NCBI GenBank assembly: GCA_050874365.1
Contig: JBNMKN010000021.1
Location: 1 to 19,703, forward strand
Direction: 5' to 3'
DNA length: 19,703 bases
From: Eshraghiella sp050874365
GTDB taxonomy: Bacteria; Bacillota; Clostridia; Lachnospirales; Lachnospiraceae
Of this stretch, positions 14,732-19,703 are shown one piece after another. Under the pieces are notes generated by a model. That model ran no database searches and was not told the origin of the DNA. It saw only the letters and a program-made list of their open reading frames with translations. Positions within the stretch are counted from its first letter, which is position 1; every line of letters starts with the position of its first letter. The translations under genes and the position numbers were made by a program.

Positions 14732-14753
14732 TAGTGACAAATAATTGTTACTA
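14732..14753. repeat. Dyad over the transcription start of the HPr-like gene
   Basis: TAGTGACAA-ATAA-TTGTTACTA: nine-base arms around a 4-base centre, with one position that is a mismatch in DNA but a G-U pair in RNA. It begins two bases after the -10 hexamer. It could be an operator covering the start site or a 5'-end stabilising hairpin; with a start at 14735-14737 only the inner part would be transcribed. Confidence 0.5.
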
Positions 14754-14774
14754 CTTTAGAGGAGGTATGGGTAC

Positions 14775-15005
14775 ATGAATTCAGTTCAGATTTCATTAAA
14801 TTCAATCGAAAAAGTAAAATCATTTGTTAATGACATTGCAAGATTTGAGGCAGATTTCGATTTAGTATCAGGCAGATATGTAATCGACGCTAAGTCTATT
14901 ATGGGTATCTTCAGCCTTGATTTATCTAAGCCAATCACACTCAATATCCATGCAGATGATACAACAGCTATCCTTGAGACTTTAAAGCCTTATATCGTAG
15001 CTTAA
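14775..15005 (+). CDS. HPr-like protein lacking the phosphorylatable histidine
   Basis: A 76 aa protein that aligns end to end with HPr, the PTS phosphocarrier. FEADF (24-28) matches HPr F29 onward, and AKSIMGIFSLDLSKP (39-53) matches the Ser46 regulatory region, so S41 corresponds to Ser46. By the same register the PTS histidine (His15 in GIHARPA) is replaced by S10 in the segment LNSIEKVKS, and the neighbouring Arg17 is E12. It therefore should not carry PEP-derived phosphate. This recalls Bacillus Crh, which has Gln15 and acts only through Ser46 phosphorylation and CcpA, but the N-terminal third is more divergent than Crh. It is the only plus-strand gene here, monocistronic, with a strong promoter, an excellent ribosome binding site 8 bases before ATG and its own terminator. 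Function is otherwise unknown. Confidence 0.85.
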   Translation: MNSVQISLNSIEKVKSFVNDIARFEADFDLVSGRYVIDAKSIMGIFSLDLSKPITLNIHADDTTAILETLKPYIVA

Positions 15006-15026
15006 CAGTATTAATTAACAGTCATA

Positions 15027-15055
15027 AGAGATGTCACATTGTGACATCTCTTTTT
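15027..15055 (+). terminator. Intrinsic terminator of the HPr-like gene
   Basis: AGAGATGTCACA and TGTGACATCTCT form a perfect 12-base stem around one central base (in RNA, an 11-pair stem with a 3-base loop), followed by TTTTT on the plus strand. It starts 22 bases after the stop. On the minus strand the hairpin is followed by TTATGAC rather than a T-run, so it is unlikely to serve thiI efficiently. Confidence 0.9.
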
Positions 15056-15086
15056 CTGTCCGTAACTTTTTCATTCCACTTCCTGA

Positions 15087-16268
15087 CTATTCAATCCAGA
15101 TAGTTTCGGTTGTGTCAATTGCAGTCTGCATAAGTTCATCTATTTTTTCACTTAATTTAAGTTCAGATTTTTTTATCTGTTTAAGGTTTGGTTTGGTAAC
15201 AGGATGTTTTGCAACGAAAATCGTACAACAATCTTCAAATGGAAGTATTGATGTCTCGTATGTTCCAATCTGCTCTGAGATATTGATTATCTCCTGCTTG
15301 TCCATACCTACCAAAGGACGCAATACAGGAAGTGTACATACTTCATTGGTTACCGCAAGGCTCTGCATTGTCTGGCTTGCAACCTGTCCTATGCTTTCGC
15401 CTGTAATAAGTCCCAGGGAATCTTCTTTTAATGCAAAATGCTCTGCTATTTTCATCATATATCTTCTCATGATTATTGTTAATTCGTCATGAGGACACTG
15501 TTCGTAAATATATAACTGTATATCGTTAAAATTAACCACATGAAGATTAATAGGACATGAATAATTGGCAACGAGTTTTGCAAGGTCGACTACCTTCTGT
15601 TTGGCACGTTCGCTTGTGTATGGTGGTGCATGGAAATACACGGCATCAATTATAACGCCACGTTTTGCAATCATATAGCCGGCAACAGGGCTGTCAATTC
15701 CGCCTGATAATAATAATGTTGCCTTTCCGTTAGTACCCACAGGCATTCCTCCGGGACCCGGTATACGCTCTGAATATATGTTAATTTTGTTTCTTATCTC
15801 TACATTAAGATAAAAATCCGGTTTATGGACATCAACGGAGAACTGTTCAGGATAAGCGTCGAGAATCTTTTCACCCAGGTCCATGTTAATTTCCATAGAG
15901 TTCTTCGGATAATTCTTTATTGCTCTTCTTGCATCTACTTTAAAAGTTTTCTTCCCATTTCCGTAAACATTTTTAAGATATTCGTTTACCTTGCAGGCAA
16001 GGTCGTCAAATCCGTTATCCTCAATCTGAAGCATAGGACATATCCATAAAATACCGAATACTTTTTTAAGTGCTTCCACGGCTCCCTCGTAATCGAAATC
16101 GCCCTCTGTATCAACGTAAATTCTGCCCTGTTCCTTGGTAACGGTAAAAGTACCGTCCACCTTCTTAAGGCTTCTTCTTATCTGGCGGCATAATGCGTCT
16201 TCAAACAGATATCTGTTTTTTCCCTTTGTACCTATTTCGCCGTACTTGATTAAAAATGCTTTATACAT
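15087..16268 (-). CDS. thiI: tRNA 4-thiouridine synthase ThiI (rhodanese-less)
   Basis: Adenylates U8 of tRNA and inserts sulfur to give s4U; family members can also supply sulfur for the thiamine thiazole. The 393 aa protein has an N-terminal ferredoxin-like/THUMP region (about 1-165, LIKYGEIGTKGKNR at the start). It then has the PP-loop SGGIDSP (188-194), the GESIGQVASQT motif (290-300), and PFEDCC (343-348), whose Cys corresponds to the catalytic Cys344 region of E. coli ThiI. The C-terminal rhodanese domain of E. coli ThiI is absent, as usual in Firmicutes, and a cysteine desulfurase gene lies 13 bases upstream to donate sulfur directly. ATG 16268 has AAAGGA 6 bases before it. It converges on the HPr-like gene. 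Confidence 0.96.
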   Translation of the reverse strand: MYKAFLIKYGEIGTKGKNRYLFEDALCRQIRRSLKKVDGTFTVTKEQGRIYVDTEGDFDYEGAVEALKKVFGILWICPMLQIEDNGFDDLACKVNEYLKNVYGNGKKTFKVDARRAIKNYPKNSMEINMDLGEKILDAYPEQFSVDVHKPDFYLNVEIRNKINIYSERIPGPGGMPVGTNGKATLLLSGGIDSPVAGYMIAKRGVIIDAVYFHAPPYTSERAKQKVVDLAKLVANYSCPINLHVVNFNDIQLYIYEQCPHDELTIIMRRYMMKIAEHFALKEDSLGLITGESIGQVASQTMQSLAVTNEVCTLPVLRPLVGMDKQEIINISEQIGTYETSILPFEDCCTIFVAKHPVTKPNLKQIKKSELKLSEKIDELMQTAIDTTETIWIE

Positions 16269-16281
16269 CTTATTTCCTTTC

Positions 16282-17439
16282 TTATCTTGGTTTATATTTT
16301 CTGAGAACCGGCAGCAATGATTTAAGTGCCGAAATTGTATAGTCCAGTTCTTCTTTTGTTGTAAATACCGACAGACTGAATCTTAATGTGGATGATAAAA
16401 GATCCTTTCTCACTCCTATTGCCTGAAGTGTTCCGCTTAGTGCGGGATGATTTGATGCACAGGCTGAACCTGAGGATACATATATTCCCTTTTCTTCAAG
16501 GGCATGAAGCAGCACTTCGCTTCTTGGTATGCCTTCAAAACTCACGCTTATAACGTGTGGTGCAGACTCCCTGCCTGTAAGCCCGTTGACCATTGTTCCT
16601 TCTATCTGCTTAACTTCATTGATAAAATATTCCTTAAGTTCATACATCTTATCAATATCTTCGTCAAATTTTGAATAAATCAGCTCTGCGGCAAGTGCCA
16701 TGCCTGCTATTCCCGGCACATTTTCTGTTCCCGAACGCATATTCTTCTGCTGCCCGCCGCCGAAAACTATCGGCCTTATCTTTGTCTTATCCCTTATAAA
16801 CAATACGCCGACGCCCTTAGGTCCGTGGATTTTATGACTGCTTATGGAAAGAAGGTCTATTTTTTCTCTGTATGGAGCTATTTTAACCTTTCCAAATGCC
16901 TGGACTGCGTCAACATGGAAAATTATCTCAGGATTATATTCCTTAATAACCTTACCCAATTCCGCAATAGGCTCTATTGCCCCGATTTCATTATTCACAT
17001 ACATAACCGATACTAGAATTGTATCAGGTCTTAATGCTGTTTTTAAAGTGTCGGGTTCAAGGTGTCCGTCCTTATTGACCGGTAAAAAAGTCACCTCAAA
17101 GCCTTCACTTTCAAGGAATTTGAAGGTTTCAAGAATTGCGGGATGCTCGATATTGGTTGTAATAATGTGCTTTCCTCTTCTCTTTCCTGCCATAGCACTT
17201 CCGATAACCGCAAAATTATCAGACTCCGTTCCGCCTGATGTAAAGAAGATTTCTTTCTCCGATACTTTAAGAATACCTGCAAAAATTTCTTTTGCATGTC
17301 TTAAATATTTCTCTGCATCAATACCTTTCTGGTGCATGGATGACGGATTTCCGTAATCCTCTGTCATTATTTTATACATTAAATCCGCTACTTTGGGAAA
17401 CACAGCCGTAGTAGCCGAATTATCAAGATATACTTCCAT
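16282..17439 (-). CDS. nifS: Cysteine desulfurase (NifS/IscS family)
   Basis: PLP enzyme that removes sulfur from cysteine and passes it on as a persulfide. The 385 aa protein opens YLDNSATT, with TSGGTESDN, N-I-E-H99, HVDAVQAFGK (D177, Q180), and the PLP lysine K203 in SISSHKIHGPKG. The loop SSGSACAS carries the catalytic C327. The gene sits between rsmE and thiI; in B. subtilis a dedicated desulfurase (NifZ) beside thiI feeds s4U synthesis, so this is the probable partner of ThiI here. No iscU or nifU neighbour argues against a general Fe-S operon. ATG 17439 lies two bases after the rsmE stop, with AGGAG 7 bases before it. Confidence 0.95.
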   Translation of the reverse strand: MEVYLDNSATTAVFPKVADLMYKIMTEDYGNPSSMHQKGIDAEKYLRHAKEIFAGILKVSEKEIFFTSGGTESDNFAVIGSAMAGKRRGKHIITTNIEHPAILETFKFLESEGFEVTFLPVNKDGHLEPDTLKTALRPDTILVSVMYVNNEIGAIEPIAELGKVIKEYNPEIIFHVDAVQAFGKVKIAPYREKIDLLSISSHKIHGPKGVGVLFIRDKTKIRPIVFGGGQQKNMRSGTENVPGIAGMALAAELIYSKFDEDIDKMYELKEYFINEVKQIEGTMVNGLTGRESAPHVISVSFEGIPRSEVLLHALEEKGIYVSSGSACASNHPALSGTLQAIGVRKDLLSSTLRFSLSVFTTKEELDYTISALKSLLPVLRKYKPR

Positions 17440-17441
17440 AA

Positions 17442-18185
17442 CTATTCTCCTGCTTCAAGATGATACATAATAATCGCCATAATGGCAAGTCCCGCTGTCT
17501 CTGTACGGAGTATTCTTTTTCCCAAAGATATGGGAATTATACCAAGTTCCTTTGCCTTTTCAACTTCTTCAACTTCAAGACCGCCTTCGGGACCGATAAA
17601 AACAGCCACATCCATTCCCTTTTTAAGACTAAAAAGAGCTTCTTTGGTGGCTTTCATTCCCTCACAAAGCTCGTAAGGAATAAGTTTTACATCCATATCT
17701 TTGGCATAATTTATCGCTTCATTAAAATTAATTACTTCATGGATACCGGGAATTATGGTACGTCCGCTTTGTTTTGCGGCACTTTCGCTGATTAACTGCC
17801 ACCTTGCCACCTTGGCTTTCGCCTTCTTGTCATCAAGCTTGACAACCGACCTTTTCATGGCTACAGGGATAATTTCATTAACCCCGAGTTCAACACACTT
17901 CTGGATTATCATTTCCATCTTGTCGCCTTTTGGCAGTCCCTGAAAAAGATGAATACGGCAGGGAAGCTCCCTGTCAGCTTCATTGGCACTTATGATTGAT
18001 AAATATACCTCATCGTCCGTAAATTCTTTTATGGCACACAGATAATCCGTATTATTGCCGCCGCTTACCATCAGTTCATCATCTTTTTTCATACGCAGTA
18101 CGTTTTTAATATGATTAACATCAAGCCCGTCTATAATAATATGGTCTGGAAAAATATTTTCCGATTTAGCAAAAAATCTGTTCAC
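17442..18185 (-). CDS. rsmE: 16S rRNA m3U1498 methyltransferase RsmE
   Basis: SPOUT-family (knotted) SAM methyltransferase that methylates N3 of U1498 in 16S rRNA. The 247 aa protein has an N-terminal PUA-like RNA-binding domain (HIKNVLRMKKDDEL), then KGDKMEMIIQKCVELGV (86-102) and SESAAKQSGR (133-142). The SAM knot consists of FIGPEGG (196-202) and LGKRILRTETA (221-231). The start is GTG at 18185, one base after the prmA stop, with only an imperfect AAGAGAG upstream; translation is probably coupled to prmA. A prmA-rsmE pair is a widespread arrangement. Confidence 0.96.
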   Translation of the reverse strand: MNRFFAKSENIFPDHIIIDGLDVNHIKNVLRMKKDDELMVSGGNNTDYLCAIKEFTDDEVYLSIISANEADRELPCRIHLFQGLPKGDKMEMIIQKCVELGVNEIIPVAMKRSVVKLDDKKAKAKVARWQLISESAAKQSGRTIIPGIHEVINFNEAINYAKDMDVKLIPYELCEGMKATKEALFSLKKGMDVAVFIGPEGGLEVEEVEKAKELGIIPISLGKRILRTETAGLAIMAIIMYHLEAGE

Positions 18186-18186
18186 T

Positions 18187-19176
18187 TTATTTTACTCTCT
18201 TAGCCGTTACGGATACCCATTCTCCCTGATATGTAGTCTCGACAATTTCAAAACCGTCAAGGGAAAGGAACGCATCCTTTACAGCCTGCTCTTTCATATT
18301 AATAATTCCCGAAGTAATCAATATACCGTTAATCTTCATATGAGGAAGTATTTCAGGTAAGAGAGGGATTATTATGTCCGCAAGAATATTTGCGGTTACA
18401 ACGTCATATTTTTCAAAACCTACATGATTCTTGATTGCAGGGTCGTCTATTATATTTCCTTCAATTACTTCGTAACGTTCTTTTGATATACCGTTAGCTT
18501 CCATATTCTCATCGGTAGCAATTATGGCGTTAGGGTCAAGGTCTGTTCCTATAACGTGCTTTGCGCCAAGCATAAGACCTATTACGGAAAGTATTCCGCT
18601 TCCCGTTCCCACATCAAGGAGTTCTGTATCGTTATTAATATATTTTTCCATCTGCTTGATTACAAGCTGTGTGGTCTCATGGGAGCCTGTTCCGAAAGCT
18701 GTTCCGGGGTCAATATCAACCACCATTCTTCCCACCATATCGGCAGGGACTTCTTCCCAGGTAGGCTTAATAACAATATCGTTTACCATAAAAGGCTTAA
18801 AATACTGTTTCCAGTTGTTAATCCAGTCCTTATCCTCTGTCTCATCAGAGGTTATTGTTCCTTCACCCACATCCACAAAATCTTCAAGTTCCTTAAGACC
18901 CTGTGCAATCTTTATGCGCATATCCTCTTCGTCTTTAATTCCTTCCGGGAAATGAACGCCTTCATTGTCGCTCTCAAGGTAAAAGCTTACCATTCCTATT
19001 CCTTCATCCGGCGGAAGTTCAGGAAGAATATCTACAAACATTGCCTTTGTATCGCTTTCCGATAACCGGATATTGTCCTCAATCTGGACGCCCTCCATGC
19101 CAAGGTCCATAAGCATTCCGCTTACAAGGTCTTCTGCTGCCGTTGTTGTCTTAATTGTATATTTTTTCCACTTCAT
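18187..19176 (-). CDS. prmA: Ribosomal protein L11 methyltransferase PrmA
   Basis: SAM-dependent trimethylation of ribosomal protein L11. From ATG 19176 it has 329 aa. The N-terminal substrate-recognition domain (KWKKYTIKTTTAAEDLVSG) is followed by DWINNWKQYFKP and the hallmark DPGTAFGTGSHETTQL (156-171). The SAM-binding motif is LLDVGTGSG (186-194), and the TANILAD motif (261-267) carries the catalytic-region Asn. An ATG five codons upstream (19191) lies inside the aminopeptidase reading frame without a ribosome binding site; the chosen start is one base after that gene's stop. It is somewhat longer than E. coli PrmA (293 aa), with an insertion around residues 70-115, as in many clostridial homologues. 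Confidence 0.95.
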   Translation of the reverse strand: MKWKKYTIKTTTAAEDLVSGMLMDLGMEGVQIEDNIRLSESDTKAMFVDILPELPPDEGIGMVSFYLESDNEGVHFPEGIKDEEDMRIKIAQGLKELEDFVDVGEGTITSDETEDKDWINNWKQYFKPFMVNDIVIKPTWEEVPADMVGRMVVDIDPGTAFGTGSHETTQLVIKQMEKYINNDTELLDVGTGSGILSVIGLMLGAKHVIGTDLDPNAIIATDENMEANGISKERYEVIEGNIIDDPAIKNHVGFEKYDVVTANILADIIIPLLPEILPHMKINGILITSGIINMKEQAVKDAFLSLDGFEIVETTYQGEWVSVTAKRVK

Positions 19177-19177
19177 C

Positions 19178-19703
19178 TTACTTACCGGCATTTAAAAATG
19201 CCACATATCCTCTCTTTGCTTCATAAATATCTATCTTACTTGTTGCTTCATAAGGCGCATGCATGCTGAGAACCGCAACGCCGCAGTCGATTACGTCCAT
19301 TCCATATTTTGCAAGGATATATGCAATGGTTCCGCCACCGCCGATATCAACTTTGCCAAGTTCTGCCATCTGGTATGCAACATTTTCACTTTCAAGTGCT
19401 TTTCTTACCCTTGCGATATATTCTGCATTGGCATCATTGCTTCCCGATTTACCTCTTGAACCTGTGAATTTTGAAAATACAACACCGCGTCCAAGATATG
19501 AAGCATTCTTTTTCTCAAATGCATATGCGTAATTAGGGTCAAAGCCCGCATTAACGTCGGAAGAAAGCATTTCCGAATTAGCAAGTGTTCTTCTGAGTGT
19601 AAGCTCTGAATAGCAGCCCATTCTGTCAAGGACTTCTGCAACCATATTTTCAAAGAAAAGTGACTGCATTCCCGTAGCGCCCACACTTCCTATTTCTTCC
19701 TCC
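19178..19703 (-). CDS. M18 family aminopeptidase, C-terminal part
   Basis: Zinc aminopeptidase of the M18 (aspartyl aminopeptidase/ApeA) family, cut by the window edge; 174 residues remain of an expected 430-470. The frame is open from 19702 with no start. The first residues, EEEIGSVGATG, are the M18 catalytic/metal-binding Glu motif (the EE-I/V-GS signature). Further on, SSDVNAGFDPNY carries a family Asp, and GGGTIAYILAKYGMDVIDCG leads into VLSMHAPYEATS, with the zinc-ligand His at about fragment residue 148. A GTG at 19684 is not a plausible start because it would discard the catalytic glutamates. It ends one base before prmA. Its link to translation-modifying neighbours is not obvious. Confidence 0.9.
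   Translation of the reverse strand, partial: EEEIGSVGATGMQSLFFENMVAEVLDRMGCYSELTLRRTLANSEMLSSDVNAGFDPNYAYAFEKKNASYLGRGVVFSKFTGSRGKSGSNDANAEYIARVRKALESENVAYQMAELGKVDIGGGGTIAYILAKYGMDVIDCGVAVLSMHAPYEATSKIDIYEAKRGYVAFLNAGK

Noticed and set aside
15027..15055. Bidirectional terminator serving thiI as well
   Set aside because: The hairpin is symmetric, but the minus strand has only TT before ATGAC after the stem. I therefore assign it to the plus-strand gene only.
16844..17356. Plus-strand open frame opposite nifS (170 codons)
   Set aside because: It is antisense to the conserved nifS coding sequence, shows no motif and has no independent ribosome binding site that I could identify.
18524..19065. 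Overlapping plus-strand open frames opposite prmA (143 and 169 codons)
   Set aside because: Both are shadows of prmA, whose SAM motifs are intact; the translations resemble no protein family.
1..19703. CRISPR arrays, insertion sequences, phage genes, tRNA or rRNA genes, riboswitches or T-boxes
   Set aside because: No direct-repeat arrays, transposase or integrase motifs, or structured leaders longer than about 60 bases were seen. Gene-free gaps are all below about 155 bases.

Overview
This 19.7 kb window is conserved chromosomal backbone from a low-GC, spore-forming Firmicute, most likely a clostridial (Lachnospiraceae-type) bacterium. The evidence is a SigK-family sigma factor, a YlmC/YmxH PRC-barrel protein, IreB, RNase J, a rhodanese-less ThiI paired with a cysteine desulfurase, and the block ireB-ruvX-DUF1292-mltG-trmR-trhP, which mirrors the Bacillus yrzL-yrrK-yrzB-yrrL-yrrM-yrrO order. 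The family assignment is inference. Twenty-four of the 25 genes lie on the minus strand; the exception is a small HPr-like gene at 14775-15005. I see no insertion sequence, prophage, CRISPR array, tRNA or rRNA gene. No gap without a gene exceeds about 155 bases.

Layout, following minus-strand transcription from the right edge. (1) 19703-15087: 3' part of an M18 aminopeptidase, then prmA, rsmE, nifS and thiI, tightly packed. These cover L11 and 16S rRNA methylation and tRNA 4-thiouridine synthesis. (2) 15055-14701: the plus-strand HPr-like gene, with a strong sigma-A-type promoter, a dyad over its probable transcription start and a perfect-stem terminator. (3) 14621-13305: mtaB (tRNA t6A methylthiolation). 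(4) 13318-7913: a probable eight-gene operon, ireB-ruvX-DUF1292-rnj-ylbF-mltG-like-trmR-trhP, with a candidate promoter before ireB and an intrinsic terminator after trhP. (5) 7871-7248: sigK. (6) 7244-6005: an LCP cell-wall ligase gene with its own promoter and terminator. (7) 6006-5161: ylmC-nrdR with its own promoter and terminator. (8) 5149-22: yqeG-aroE-aroK-aroQ-dgt-dnaG, where shikimate-pathway genes precede the dGTPase/primase pair. rpoD is expected just beyond the left edge.

The genes are housekeeping: translation-apparatus modification, mRNA decay, DNA replication and dNTP control, aromatic amino-acid precursors, cell-wall polymer attachment and late sporulation transcription. I found no clear undescribed system. 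The best leads are the HPr-like protein that has lost the PTS histidine but kept the Ser46 region, the dyad at its promoter, an MltG-like membrane stub with no catalytic domain, the translational coupling of RNase J to a YlbF protein, and a trhP terminator inside what would be the sigK pro-sequence.
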